Assembly: GCA_029779755.1 (NCBI GenBank) | Contig: JAKOZZ010000206.1 | Span: 1 to 48,003 of the forward strand | Length of the DNA: 48,003 bases | Reading direction: 5' to 3' | Origin: Pseudomonadota bacterium | GTDB taxonomy: Bacteria; Pseudomonadota; Gammaproteobacteria; Burkholderiales; Burkholderiaceae_E | Shown here: positions 19,893 through 28,099 of the stretch, in pieces | How the letters are laid out: each line of letters opens with the position of its first letter | How positions within the stretch are numbered: the first letter of the stretch is position 1 | Made by a program: the position numbers and the translations under genes | The notes under the pieces: model-generated | Databases searched by the model: none | Seen by the model: the letters and a program-made list of their open reading frames with translations, nothing else | Told to the model about the DNA's origin: nothing

Positions 19893-20603
19893 TCACGCCG
19901 ACAGCAGCCGGTACAGGTTGCGAAGCATCGCCGCGGTGGCGCCCCAGATGAAGTATTCGCGCTGATGGGCCTCGTGGCGGAACGGCATGGCGTAGAAGTC
20001 CCGCTCCTGGTCGTCGATCCGGATCCGCCGCCGCTCGTGGTGACGCGGATCCATCAGGAACGTCAGCGGCACCTCGAAGACCGCGGCCACTTCGGTCGGA
20101 TCGCTGCGGACCGTGAAGCCCGGCCTGAGCAGGGCGACCACCGGCGTTATGCGATAGCCGGTACCGCTCCAGTAGTGCGGCATCAGCCCGAGGACTTCGA
20201 CGAACTCCGGCGCGATGCCGACCTCTTCGACGGCCTCGCGCAGCGCCGTATCGATCGGCGTGCGGTCGTCTGCGTCCCGGCGCCCTCCGGGGAACGCGAT
20301 CTGACCCGCATGCTGCCGCAGGTGCGCGGCGCGCTCGGTGAGCAGCACGCTGAGCCCCTCCGGATGCATGACGATCGGCACCAGCACCGACGCATCGGTC
20401 GGGTTGGGCGGCGGAGGCCGGGAGCGGTCCCGCGTGAACTCAGGCGCCCACGACGGCGGATCCGCGAATCGGGCGCGCAGCGCGGGTGCCGACAGTCGCG
20501 ACGGATCGACCGCCGGAAGATGATCGTCACGATGCGAGACCGGCACGAGCCGGGGATCGATCGGTAACGGTCTGTGCGCCCCAGGCGTCGAAGCACCTGC
20601 CAT
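19893..20603 (-). CDS. NUDIX hydrolase, CoA pyrophosphatase type
   Basis: The 236-residue protein has the Nudix box in the form FPGGRRDADD...ALREAVEEVG, preceded by RQHAGQIAFPGG, the pattern of the CoA diphosphatase (NudL-like) subgroup. It would cleave CoA or acyl-CoA to 3',5'-ADP and phosphopantetheine. An N-terminal extension of about 60 Pro-rich residues precedes the domain. The start is uncertain: ATG 20603 (with GAGCAGG just upstream) was taken over 20648, which lies in the hairpin region after rplS. Confidence 0.85.
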   Translation of the reverse strand: MAGASTPGAHRPLPIDPRLVPVSHRDDHLPAVDPSRLSAPALRARFADPPSWAPEFTRDRSRPPPPNPTDASVLVPIVMHPEGLSVLLTERAAHLRQHAGQIAFPGGRRDADDRTPIDTALREAVEEVGIAPEFVEVLGLMPHYWSGTGYRITPVVALLRPGFTVRSDPTEVAAVFEVPLTFLMDPRHHERRRIRIDDQERDFYAMPFRHEAHQREYFIWGATAAMLRNLYRLLSA

Positions 20604-20640
20604 CCTGCTCACCCGCGTTCGTGCTGCCGAACCCAACAAG

Positions 20641-20658
20641 GAGCGCATCGCGGCGCTC
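20641..20658 (-). terminator. Third hairpin after rplS
   Basis: Arms GAGCGC and GCGCTC (6 bp) with a six-base loop lie directly beyond the strong hairpin at 20666-20693. Its role is unclear. Confidence 0.3.
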
Positions 20659-20665
20659 TTCCAGC

Positions 20666-20693
20666 AAGAAGGGCGCCTCGCGGCGCCCTTCTT
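20666..20693 (-). terminator. Strong hairpin terminator of the rpsP-rimM-trmD-rplS operon
   Basis: A perfect 12-bp stem (AAGAAGGGCGCC / GGCGCCCTTCTT) with a four-base loop lies about 75 nt past the rplS stop. The arm ends are A- and T-rich, so the structure can work as an intrinsic terminator on the minus strand. A preceding smaller hairpin (CGTCCC/GGGACG) is at 20732-20746. Confidence 0.65.
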
Positions 20694-20769
20694 CTTGGAA
20701 GGACGCGCGTTGCACTCCCTTCCCGGCCGGACGTCCCTGCGGGACGCCCGTGTGCCTGCGACGGCCCGA

Positions 20770-21150
20770 TCAGGACGCCTTCGGAGCCGACACGCGACCC
20801 GGCAGCTTTTCCTTGATCCGCGCCGACTTGCCCGAGCGGTTGCGCAGGTAGTACAGCTTGGCCCGGCGCACGTCACCGCGGCGCTTGACCTCGATGCTGG
20901 CGATCAGCGGGGAATACAGCTGGAAGGTACGTTCGACGCCTTCGCCGGACGACACCTTGCGGACGATGAACGAGGAGTTCAGGCCGCGGTTGCGCTTGGC
21001 GATGACCACGCCTTCATAGGCCTGGACCCGCTTGCGCGTGCCTTCGACGACGTTGACGTTGACGATCACCGTGTCGCCCGGGGCGAACGACGGGATGGTC
21101 TTGCCCAGGCGGGCGATTTCTTCCTGCTCGAGTTGCTCAATCAGATTCAT
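20770..21150 (-). CDS. rplS: 50S ribosomal protein L19
   Basis: The 126-residue protein begins [16 protein letters not shown] and contains [16 protein letters not shown] and the [15 protein letters not shown] end typical of L19, which sits at the subunit interface. The ATG at 21150 gives the conserved start; an upstream in-frame extension to 21234 is not conserved. It is the last gene of the operon, 244 nt after trmD, and that gap carries its own candidate promoter. Confidence 0.97.
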   Translation of the reverse strand: MNLIEQLEQEEIARLGKTIPSFAPGDTVIVNVNVVEGTRKRVQAYEGVVIAKRNRGLNSSFIVRKVSSGEGVERTFQLYSPLIASIEVKRRGDVRRAKLYYLRNRSGKSARIKEKLPGRVSAPKAS

Positions 21151-21244
21151 CTTGGCTCCGTGTCCATCATGCACCGGGCGCTGTTGCCGCAGCCTGGCTT
21201 GCCGGGTCGGGTCCGCCGAACGGACCGCAACCACGCCAGACTGA

Positions 21245-21265
21245 GGGTATTGGATTCGAATACCC
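21245..21265 (-). other. Inverted repeat in the rplS leader
   Basis: GGGTATT and AATACCC arms (7 bp) enclose a seven-base loop, between the candidate rplS promoter and the rplS start. It could fold in the leader RNA. L19 autoregulation is one possibility but nothing further supports it. Confidence 0.4.
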
Positions 21266-21290
21266 CGGCCAGAGGATGGGTGAACCGTAG

Positions 21291-21321
21291 ATTATAGCCA
21301 GTTTCAGGGGCGGTCGTCCAA
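21291..21321 (-). promoter_or_regulatory. Candidate promoter for rplS inside the operon
   Basis: On the minus strand TTGGAC (21321-21316) and a perfect TATAAT (21296-21291) are 19 nt apart, in the trmD-rplS gap. This would let L19 be made independently of rimM and trmD. Confidence 0.5.
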
Positions 21322-21394
21322 TGAGCGTCCCGCATGCGCACCCACCCGTCGCCCGCAGACCTCCGGCCGACCGTGCCTTCCGGCCGACCGTGCA

Positions 21395-22177
21395 TCAGTC
21401 GCGTTCGTGGGCGCCGATGTCTGCCAGGAAGCGCTCGTCGACCGGCGAGAGCCGGCCGGCCGCGCGGGCGGCCTGCAGGAGCTCCGGTCGCCGCTGCCAG
21501 GTGATCTCGAGCGCCCGCTCGCGACGCCAGCGCGCGATGCGCGCATGGTGCCCGGACAACAGGACCTCCGGCACGGGCAGGTCGCGATACCGCTCGGGAC
21601 TGGTGTACTGCGGGCAGTCGAGCAGGCCGGTCGCGAACGACTCCTCCGTGGCCGAACGATCGTCGTTCAGTGCCCCGGGCACGAGGCGCACCGCCGCGTC
21701 GATCATCATCATCGCGGGGAGCTCTCCACCGGAGACCACGAAATCGCCGACGGAGACCTCCTCGTCGACACAGGTGTCGAGCAGACGCTGATCGACCGCC
21801 TCGTAGCGGCTCGCGATCAGCGTCGCCCCCCCACCCTCGACCAGCGAGAGCAGGCGCTCGTGATCGAAGGGCCGGCCGCGGGGCGACAGATGCAGCACCG
21901 GAAGACGGCGCGCAGCGGGCATGGCCTCCTGCTGCGCCCGTGCGGCCGCGATCGCATCGGCCAGCGGCTGGGCGAGCATCACCATGCCCGGCCCGCCGCC
22001 ATACGGGCGGTCGTCGATGGATCGATAGGCGTCGTTGGTGAAGTCGCGCGGATTCCAGCGCTGAAGCTGCCACAGGCCACGCTCGAGCGCGCGCGCCGTG
22101 ATGCCGTGCGCCGCGATGGCGTCGAACATCGCGGGGAAGATGCTGATCACGTCGAAGCGCAACACGGCCACGCTCAT
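21395..22177 (-). CDS. trmD: tRNA (guanine-N1)-methyltransferase
   Basis: The 260-residue SPOUT-class enzyme makes m1G37 in tRNAs from S-adenosylmethionine. Visible motifs are RFDVISIFPAMF at the N terminus, DDRPYGGGPGMVM, the knot segment SVGDFVVSGGE and PEVLLSGHH. The start lies 4 nt after the rimM stop, so translation is probably coupled. It has the standard length. Confidence 0.97.
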   Translation of the reverse strand: MSVAVLRFDVISIFPAMFDAIAAHGITARALERGLWQLQRWNPRDFTNDAYRSIDDRPYGGGPGMVMLAQPLADAIAAARAQQEAMPAARRLPVLHLSPRGRPFDHERLLSLVEGGGATLIASRYEAVDQRLLDTCVDEEVSVGDFVVSGGELPAMMMIDAAVRLVPGALNDDRSATEESFATGLLDCPQYTSPERYRDLPVPEVLLSGHHARIARWRRERALEITWQRRPELLQAARAAGRLSPVDERFLADIGAHERD

Positions 22178-22181
22178 GCGA

Positions 22182-22754
22182 TCAGTAATCGGGCTGCCAG
22201 TCGGCGACGATCGTGCGCGCGGCGGTATCGACCGACACGATCCAGGCGGGCACGAAGGGGATCAGCCGCGACTGCCCATCACCATCGTCGAGCCGGAGGA
22301 CCGGGTCGGCGCCGTATTCGTCGACCGACGTCACCCGTCCGAGATCGATGCCCTCGGGCGTGAGGACCCGACACCCGATCAGGTCGGTCCAGTACACCTC
22401 GTCCTCGTCACCGGCGGGGAAATCGCTGCGCCGCACCGAGATCTCGGCGCCCTTCAGCGCCTCGGCCTGGTCGCGATCGTCGATCCCGCGGATGCGGCAG
22501 AGCAGAGCATCGGAGTGCACGCGCGCGGACTCGGCCCGGACTGCGCGCACGGCGGACGCCCCCTGGGCGAGCCACCAGTCGCGCACCGTGCACAGCACCG
22601 ACTCCTCGGGCGCGTTGAACGGTGCGACGCGGACGAGTCCCTTGACGCCGTAGGCACCCGACACACGGCCGACCACGACGAGATCGTCGGGCAGGGACGG
22701 GTCTGACGGGAGAGATGATCCGGGCATCGTGCCACGCGGGTCATCGGACGTCAT
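22182..22754 (-). CDS. rimM: Ribosome maturation factor RimM
   Basis: The 190-residue protein has an N-terminal RimM domain (VVGRVSGAYGVKGLVRVAPF) and a C-terminal PRC-barrel (DLIGCRVLTPEGIDLGRV ... FVPAWIVSVD). It binds S19 and assists 30S head assembly. It lies 103 nt downstream of rpsP and 4 nt before trmD. The true start may be ATG 22754 or the internal ATG at 22727, since the first 20 residues are not conserved. Confidence 0.95.
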   Translation of the reverse strand: MTSDDPRGTMPGSSLPSDPSLPDDLVVVGRVSGAYGVKGLVRVAPFNAPEESVLCTVRDWWLAQGASAVRAVRAESARVHSDALLCRIRGIDDRDQAEALKGAEISVRRSDFPAGDEDEVYWTDLIGCRVLTPEGIDLGRVTSVDEYGADPVLRLDDGDGQSRLIPFVPAWIVSVDTAARTIVADWQPDY

Positions 22755-22857
22755 GGGTTGAACCCCGGTCAGGCGCGCAGCGCCGCCCGCCGCACGAACG
22801 CGACGGGCCGGATTCGAGGACAGCCGCCCACCTGGGGGCGGAAAGCGGACTGCTGCT

Positions 22858-23130
22858 TCAGGCTGCCACCGGCGCCTGCTGCGTCTGCACCTTGGCGAAT
22901 TCCTTCACCAGGCGCTCGACGGTCGGCGACATGATCGCGCCGTGCTGACGCCAGTGATTGACCCGATCGAGCGCGACGTTCATCGCGTTCTCGCCCTTGG
23001 CTGCGACCGGGTTGTAGTAGCCCAGACGCTCGATGAACCGGCCGTCGCGGCGATCGCGCTTGTCGGCAGCGACGATATGAAAGAACGGACGCTTCTTGGC
23101 GCCGCCTCGGGAAAGACGAATGACAACCAT
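22858..23130 (-). CDS. rpsP: 30S ribosomal protein S16
   Basis: The 90-residue protein starts [20 protein letters not shown] and contains the conserved [19 protein letters not shown] segment. It is the first gene of the rpsP-rimM-trmD-rplS operon. The ATG at 23130 gives the family start; an open extension to 23199 crosses the promoter and was rejected. Confidence 0.97.
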   Translation of the reverse strand: MVVIRLSRGGAKKRPFFHIVAADKRDRRDGRFIERLGYYNPVAAKGENAMNVALDRVNHWRQHGAIMSPTVERLVKEFAKVQTQQAPVAA

Positions 23131-23169
23131 GCTGACCTCGGAAAAGGGTGCGAACCGGAAAAACCCGTG

Positions 23170-23199
23170 ATTATAACGCGCAACCGGCCTCTTTCCCAA
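23170..23199 (-). promoter_or_regulatory. Promoter of the rpsP operon
   Basis: On the minus strand TTGGGA (23199-23194) and a perfect TATAAT (23175-23170) are separated by 18 nt. The expected start near 23163 leaves a leader of about 33 nt. Confidence 0.65.
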
Positions 23200-23231
23200 G
23201 CCCCCACGCGGCCGACGACCACGAGGCCTCC

Positions 23232-23306
23232 CGTCCGTTCAGCGCCCGCCCGTTCAGCGCCCGCCCGTTCAGCGCCCGTCCGTTCAGCGCCCGTCCGTTC
23301 AGCGCG
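23232..23306. repeat. Five 15-bp tandem repeats overlapping a stop codon
   Basis: Units start at 23232, 23247, 23262, 23277 and 23292, with consensus CGYCCGTTCAGCGCC. The last unit contains the stop codon of the small exported protein gene (23299-23301). Because 15 is a multiple of three, every unit repeats a stop in that frame. Confidence 0.9.
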
Positions 23307-23868
23307 CGGTCGAGAAGCCGCTTCCGATGAAGTTGGAGGGGACACCCGAAGAGATGCCCGGCATCGGGGGATAGGCGGGCACGAGGGCGGACGGCGGAAC
23401 CTGCGGCGGTCGCGGCGCCCCCTGCCCCCAGTAGGGGCTGCGCAGGTAGATGGGCACGCGCGGCGCGGCGGCGTAGGCGTTGCGCTGTGCGCTCAGGATG
23501 TTCAGCCTGCGCGTCTCCTCGAGATCGCGTTCCCGCTCTCGGTGACGCTGGGCGAAGCCCTCGGCGCGCTTGCGCCAGTACTCGCGTTCGCGATCGGCGC
23601 GCGCGAGGGCATCGGGCGCGGACGAAGAGGCATACGTCCGCACCTGCATGCTGGTCGCACCGGCCTGGGGCTGATCGCCGAACACCACCGAACCGTCGCG
23701 TGCAACCGAGCGGTAGATGCGCGCGCTCGGCGCCGCGAGGTCGAGGTTCTGGCCGGACATCGCCAGGGGCTCGGACGTCGTGGAGGCCGCCGCCTGACCG
23801 ACGAGGCCGCACAGCGCTGCAATCAGTGCCGAACGCCTGACGACAGCCGAAGAGGACTGCGTGTTCAT
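23299..23868 (-). CDS. Exported protein with DUF4124-like segment, unknown function
   Basis: The 189-residue protein has an N-terminal signal-like sequence (RRSALIAALCGLVGQAAA), then a short segment IYRSVARDGSVVFGDQP resembling the DUF4124 motif found in many proteobacterial periplasmic proteins. A charged helical stretch (about residues 85-125, rich in Arg and Glu) and a Pro-rich tail follow. No catalytic motif is visible. It lies upstream of the rpsP promoter on the same strand, with the 15-bp repeat array at its 3' end, and 35 nt downstream of the radical SAM gene. Confidence 0.7.
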   Translation of the reverse strand: MNTQSSSAVVRRSALIAALCGLVGQAAASTTSEPLAMSGQNLDLAAPSARIYRSVARDGSVVFGDQPQAGATSMQVRTYASSSAPDALARADREREYWRKRAEGFAQRHRERERDLEETRRLNILSAQRNAYAAAPRVPIYLRSPYWGQGAPRPPQVPPSALVPAYPPMPGISSGVPSNFIGSGFSTAR

Positions 23869-23903
23869 GGACTCTCCTCAAGGGGCGGGATCCGCGGCCC
23901 CGA

Positions 23904-25079
23904 TCATCGTGCGCCCGCAGACGGCACGTCGGACACGGGGAACAGCGCCATCTGACCGTCACGCCCGGGGGGCCTGAACAGATCGGTCCGCAACGCCACC
24001 CGGCCCTGACCATATCCGAGTCTACGCGAAGCCACGTCGAACCTCATGCGGAGGAGTTCCGCCCACTTGCCCTGACCCTTCATGCGGGTGTGATAGCGCG
24101 GGTCGTTCAGTCGGTGCGCGCCGGCACCGCCGCGCAAGTCGCCCAGCCGGGCGAGCACGCGCCGGGCCCGGTCGGGGAAGTGCACGTTCAGCCAGTCGAC
24201 GAACAGATCCTTCAGCTCCCAGGGCAGGCGCAGCATCATGTAGAAGGCGCTCGACGCCCCCGCCGCGCGCGCCTCGGTCATGATCTGCTCGAGCTCGTGC
24301 TCGTTGACGAACGGCACCAGCGGCGCGATCGACACGCCGACCGGAATGCCGGCCTCGGAGAGGCGGCGGACGAGTTCGAGCCGCCTCCAGGGCGCGGCGG
24401 CCCGCGGCTCCCAGATGCGCGCCAGGGCGGGATCGAGGGTGGTGATCGTGACGTAGACCGCGGCGAGCCCGCGCCGGGCCATGGGCGCGAGCAGATCCAC
24501 GTCGCGCTCGACGAGGGCGGACTTGGTGATGATCGTGAGCGGGTGATCGCAGGCAGAGAGCACCTCGAGCACCGCCCGCGTCAGGCGCCAGGTGCGCTCG
24601 ATCGGCTGATAGGCATCGGTGGCCGATCCGATGTTGATCGGCTGGCAGCGGTAGCCGGCATGCGCGAGCTCCTGGCGCAGCAGCTCGGCCGCATTCGACT
24701 TGGCGAACAGACGTCGTTCGAAATCGAGCCCCGGCGACAGCCCGACGTACGCGTGATTGGGCCGCGCGTAGCAGTAGATGCAGCCGTGCTCGCACCCGCG
24801 GTAGGGGTTGACCGAGAGATCGAACGGAATGTCGGGCGACTGGTTGCGCGAGATGATGCTGCGCGCGACCTCACGCGCGACGGAGATCGGCGCCTGCGGT
24901 CCCGGGCCATCGTCCAGGCCCCATCCGTCGTCGAAGGGCGTGCGCGCATCGCGCTCGAAGCGCCCCTGCGGATTGCTCACCGCGCCCGCGCCCTTGACGA
25001 ACACGAGCGGGCGTACGCCCCCCGCCTCCGCTGCGGCGGGAGGGTGGTTCGAAGGCCGGACGAGACGCGGGTTGGACAT
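23904..25079 (-). CDS. PA0069-family radical SAM protein
   Basis: The 391-residue protein carries the radical SAM cluster motif in CEHGCIYCYARP (about residues 95-106), followed by GLDFERRLFAKSNAAELL, INIGSATDAYQPIE and TIITKSALVERD. These are characteristic of the family related to spore photoproduct lyase. The reaction is unknown. Distant kinship to a DNA photoproduct repair enzyme suggests nucleic acid repair. A LexA-type box lies 29 nt upstream of the ATG, which supports an SOS role. Confidence 0.88.
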   Translation of the reverse strand: MSNPRLVRPSNHPPAAAEAGGVRPLVFVKGAGAVSNPQGRFERDARTPFDDGWGLDDGPGPQAPISVAREVARSIISRNQSPDIPFDLSVNPYRGCEHGCIYCYARPNHAYVGLSPGLDFERRLFAKSNAAELLRQELAHAGYRCQPINIGSATDAYQPIERTWRLTRAVLEVLSACDHPLTIITKSALVERDVDLLAPMARRGLAAVYVTITTLDPALARIWEPRAAAPWRRLELVRRLSEAGIPVGVSIAPLVPFVNEHELEQIMTEARAAGASSAFYMMLRLPWELKDLFVDWLNVHFPDRARRVLARLGDLRGGAGAHRLNDPRYHTRMKGQGKWAELLRMRFDVASRRLGYGQGRVALRTDLFRPPGRDGQMALFPVSDVPSAGAR

Positions 25080-25108
25080 CGTGACGCGACAGGGGCGCCG
25101 CAGGTGGA

Positions 25109-25126
25109 ACTGTATCGATGTACAGT
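25109..25126. promoter_or_regulatory. LexA-type SOS box
   Basis: The sequence ACTGTATCGATGTACAGT is a palindrome with perfect six-base arms and fits CTGT-N8-ACAG exactly. It lies in the space between the divergent radical SAM gene (start 25079) and the plus-strand gene at 25247. The distance suggests control of the radical SAM gene. A TATCAT at 25126-25131 could make it act rightward too. Confidence 0.75.
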
Positions 25127-25246
25127 ATCATTGCATACCGTCCACCGGCCTGCAAGGCGCGGCGCCGCATGCCTGCGGGACGCCGTGCGTCGGGCCGGTG
25201 CCGCTGCCCGAACCGCCGGCAGAACGGCCCGCGCTAACATCAATTC

Positions 25247-26182
25247 ATGCGATCCCTGATCGAGACCATCCGATCGATGCCGCCCGCTGGCCAACGCCGC
25301 CTGGCCCTGATCGTCGCGGTGACGGCCAGCCTGCTGGCCGCCGTCGCGATCTACACGCTGCATCGGACGATGCCGGTGCCGGACATCGGATCGAGCGCCG
25401 GGTCGACTCGCATGCCGCCGGCATCGAGCGATACACCCGCCTCCGGCGCCGCCGACGCGGCCGCCACCGGCGCGCCTGGCGCCGTACCGCCCGAGCGCCC
25501 GTCGGCCGGTCCCTCCGACACGACGCCTGTCAGCCCGACCGGAGCGCCGACCGTGGCAGCCGGGGCGCAACCGGCCGAGCAGGCCGCGGGCGGATCCGAG
25601 CGTACGGGCGTCACCGTCGCGGCCGATGCGGCCGGTCGCGACGGCCCTCGTCCCGGCACGCCCGCCGCGGGGGGAGGCGGTCCCGGGGTCCAGATGCGCG
25701 AATCGGGTGCACCGGTGTCCCTCCGGGTGCCGATGCCGCCGCCCCCGTCACACGAAGCCGATCCACGCACGCAGACCCCGGCCGACGGGAGCCGGCGCGA
25801 CCGGGTCGCATCGGCGACACCCCCCGGGGCACGCACGCAGGCGCCCGCCGCAGCGTCGACGCCCCCGCCGCGCGGACGTCCGTCGGAGCGCACCGAACGG
25901 CCCGGCGCCGGGGGGGCCGCTGCGGGTCAGGAGGTGTCTGCGCCGCCGGGCGGGCGCGCCGGCGACCCCGCATCGCGCGCCGCTCCCGCATCGACGTCGC
26001 CCGCGCCTGCCGCGGCCGCGTCCGCGCCGCGTCTGGGCGCGCAGCAGCAGGCACAGTGCGGCGACAGCAGCTTCGTTGCCCGTTTCATCTGCGACGAGCG
26101 CGTACGTCTGCGCTTCTGCCGCGACCGCTGGAACGAGCATCCCGACTGCAACGTCGAGACGCCACGCAACAGCAACGACTAG
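25247..26182 (+). CDS. Membrane-anchored protein with Pro/Ala-rich stalk and Cys-rich tail, unknown function
   Basis: The 311-residue protein has a cytoplasmic N terminus with one membrane segment (LALIVAVTASLLAAVAIYTL, about residues 19-38). A very long low-complexity stalk of Ala, Pro, Gly, Ser and Thr follows (about 45-265). The C-terminal domain of about 45 residues has four cysteines (CGDSSFVARFICDERVR, LRFCRDRW, DCNVE). The tail is the only part that looks conserved; its cysteines may pair in the periplasm. Function not recognised. Its stop codon overlaps a long inverted repeat. Confidence 0.7.
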   Translation: MRSLIETIRSMPPAGQRRLALIVAVTASLLAAVAIYTLHRTMPVPDIGSSAGSTRMPPASSDTPASGAADAAATGAPGAVPPERPSAGPSDTTPVSPTGAPTVAAGAQPAEQAAGGSERTGVTVAADAAGRDGPRPGTPAAGGGGPGVQMRESGAPVSLRVPMPPPPSHEADPRTQTPADGSRRDRVASATPPGARTQAPAAASTPPPRGRPSERTERPGAGGAAAGQEVSAPPGGRAGDPASRAAPASTSPAPAAAASAPRLGAQQQAQCGDSSFVARFICDERVRLRFCRDRWNEHPDCNVETPRNSND

Positions 26183-26234
26183 GGCCTGTCCGAACCGGGG
26201 TGCGCGCTGGCGACACCCGCTACGGACAGGCCCT
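26181..26234. terminator. Two-part inverted repeat between convergent genes
   Basis: Perfect 12-bp arms AGGGCCTGTCCG (26181-26192) and CGGACAGGCCCT (26223-26234) enclose a second small stem (GGGTG/CACCC). The structure lies between the Cys-tail gene and the acyl-CoA dehydrogenase gene and probably stops transcription from both sides. It overlaps the first gene's stop codon. Confidence 0.55.
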
Positions 26235-26275
26235 CGAGTCTGCGTTCAACCGCCGGGCCGGAGGGCCCGCCGGCA

Positions 26276-28099
26276 TCAGAACTGCTCGTCGGCCAGGGCG
26301 AGGACGCCCGCAGCCCCCTGGACCACGCTCGCCGCGATGCCCGGGGCCTGCGTGAGCACGTGGTCGGCGAAGAAGCGTGCGGTGGCGATCTTCGCCTCGA
26401 GGAAGGCCCGGTCGCCCGTGCCGGACGCCAGCAGCTCGCTCGCCGCCAGGGCCGCACGCGCCATCTGCCAGCCGCCCAGCACGATGCCCGCCAGCCGCAG
26501 GTAGGGCACGCTGCCGGCGAACACGGCGCGCACGTCGGTCTTGTAGTGCCCGGCGACGAAGGCCACCGTCTGCTCGAGCGCGGCACTCCCGGCGGCGAGC
26601 GCACCCCGGATCGCGGCCAGATCGGCGGAGGCTGCCGCGCCCAGGGCCTGCTCGGTGGCGCGCACCTGCGCGATCAGCGCACGCGCCACGCCGCCGCCGT
26701 CACGGGCGGTCTTGCGACCGACCAGATCGTTCGCCTGGATGGCGGTCGTGCCTTCGTAGATCGGCAGGATGCGGGCGTCGCGGTAGTACTGCGCGGCACC
26801 GGTCTCCTCGATGAAGCCCATGCCCCCGTGGACCTGCACCCCCAGCGACGTGACTTCGAGCGACATCTCGGTGGACCAGCCCTTGACGATCGGCACGAGG
26901 AACTCATAGACGGCCATGTTCTGCCGGCGCGTCTCCTCGTCGGCCGCGTAGTGCCCCGCATCCGACGCGGCCGCGGCGACGTAGGCCAGGGCCCGCGCGC
27001 CTTCCGTCAGCGCCCGCATCGTCATCAGCATGCGCCGCACGTCGGGGTGCCGGATGATCGGCACCGCGGCCGCAGAACCGGCCACGTCGCGGCTCTGCAC
27101 GCGGTCGCGCGCATAGGCGACCGCCTTCTGGTAGGCGCGTTCGGCCACCGCAACACCCTGCATCCCGACGGCGAAGCGCGCGGCGTTCATCATCACGAAC
27201 ATGTACTCGAGGCCGCGGTTCTCTTCGCCGACCAGATAGCCGACCGCGCCCTGCACGCCATGCTCGCCGGTGCCGACATCGCCTTTGCCGTCGCCATAGA
27301 TCAGCACGGCGGTCGGACTGGCCTTGATGCCCAGCTTGTGCTCGATGGACGCGCACCAGACGTCGTTGCGCTTGCCCAGCGTGCCGTCGCCGTTCACCAG
27401 GAACTTGGGCACGATGAACAGCGAGATGCCCTTGACGCCCTCGGGCGCCTCGGGCGTGCGGGCCAGCACGAGATGGACGATGTTCTCGGCCATGTCGTGC
27501 TCACCGTAGGTGATGAAGATCTTCTGACCGCTGATCCGGTAGGTGCCGTCGGGCTGAGGCACGGCGCGCGTGCGCACCGCGGCGAGGTCGGACCCCGCCT
27601 GGGGTTCGGTCAGGTTCATCGTGCCGGTCCAGCGGCCGGACACCAGGTTGGGCACGTACAGGGCACGCTGCGCATCGGACCCGGCGGTCAGCAGCGCCTC
27701 GATGGCGCCGTCGGTCAGCAGCGGGCACAGGGCGAACGACAAGTTCGCGGAGTTCAGCATCTCGATGCAGGGCGTCGCGATCAGCTTGGGCAGCCCCTGT
27801 CCGCCGAACTGCTGCGGATGCTGCACCCCCTGCCAGCCGCCGTCGCCGAACTGCCGGAACGCATCCCGGAACCCGGCCGTGGTCGTGACCACGCCGTTCT
27901 CCAGCCAGGAGGGCTTCACGTCACCGTCCCAGTTCAGCGGCGCGACCACGCCCTCGTTGAACTTCGCGGATTCCTCCAGCACCGCCTGCGCGGTATCCAG
28001 CCCGGCCTCCTCGAACCCCGGGAGTGCGGCCACCCGGTCGATTCCGGCAAGGTGCTCCAGCACGAACATCATGTCTTTCAGGGGCGCGTTGTACGACAT
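26276..28099 (-). CDS. Acyl-CoA dehydrogenase, large type with C-terminal extension domain
   Basis: The 607-residue protein is larger than classical acyl-CoA dehydrogenases (about 380-400 aa). After an N-terminal segment of about 40 residues comes the FAD-binding fold with MNLTEPQAGSDLAAVRTRA and KIFITYGEHDM. The catalytic region holds GGMGFIEETGAAQYYRDARILPIYEGTTAIQ. A C-terminal acetyl-CoA dehydrogenase-type helical domain runs from about 470. This class oxidises medium- to long-chain acyl-CoA and passes electrons to ETF, encoded just upstream. A GGAG site precedes the ATG. Confidence 0.93.
   Translation of the reverse strand: MSYNAPLKDMMFVLEHLAGIDRVAALPGFEEAGLDTAQAVLEESAKFNEGVVAPLNWDGDVKPSWLENGVVTTTAGFRDAFRQFGDGGWQGVQHPQQFGGQGLPKLIATPCIEMLNSANLSFALCPLLTDGAIEALLTAGSDAQRALYVPNLVSGRWTGTMNLTEPQAGSDLAAVRTRAVPQPDGTYRISGQKIFITYGEHDMAENIVHLVLARTPEAPEGVKGISLFIVPKFLVNGDGTLGKRNDVWCASIEHKLGIKASPTAVLIYGDGKGDVGTGEHGVQGAVGYLVGEENRGLEYMFVMMNAARFAVGMQGVAVAERAYQKAVAYARDRVQSRDVAGSAAAVPIIRHPDVRRMLMTMRALTEGARALAYVAAAASDAGHYAADEETRRQNMAVYEFLVPIVKGWSTEMSLEVTSLGVQVHGGMGFIEETGAAQYYRDARILPIYEGTTAIQANDLVGRKTARDGGGVARALIAQVRATEQALGAAASADLAAIRGALAAGSAALEQTVAFVAGHYKTDVRAVFAGSVPYLRLAGIVLGGWQMARAALAASELLASGTGDRAFLEAKIATARFFADHVLTQAPGIAASVVQGAAGVLALADEQF

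Noticed and set aside
21245-21300. tRNA-like TTCGAATCC sequence
   Set aside because: Only a T-loop-like string is present. The T stem does not pair in the right register and no acceptor, D or anticodon arm was found.
23232-23306. CRISPR-like array
   Set aside because: The 15-bp units follow each other without spacers, so this is a simple tandem repeat.
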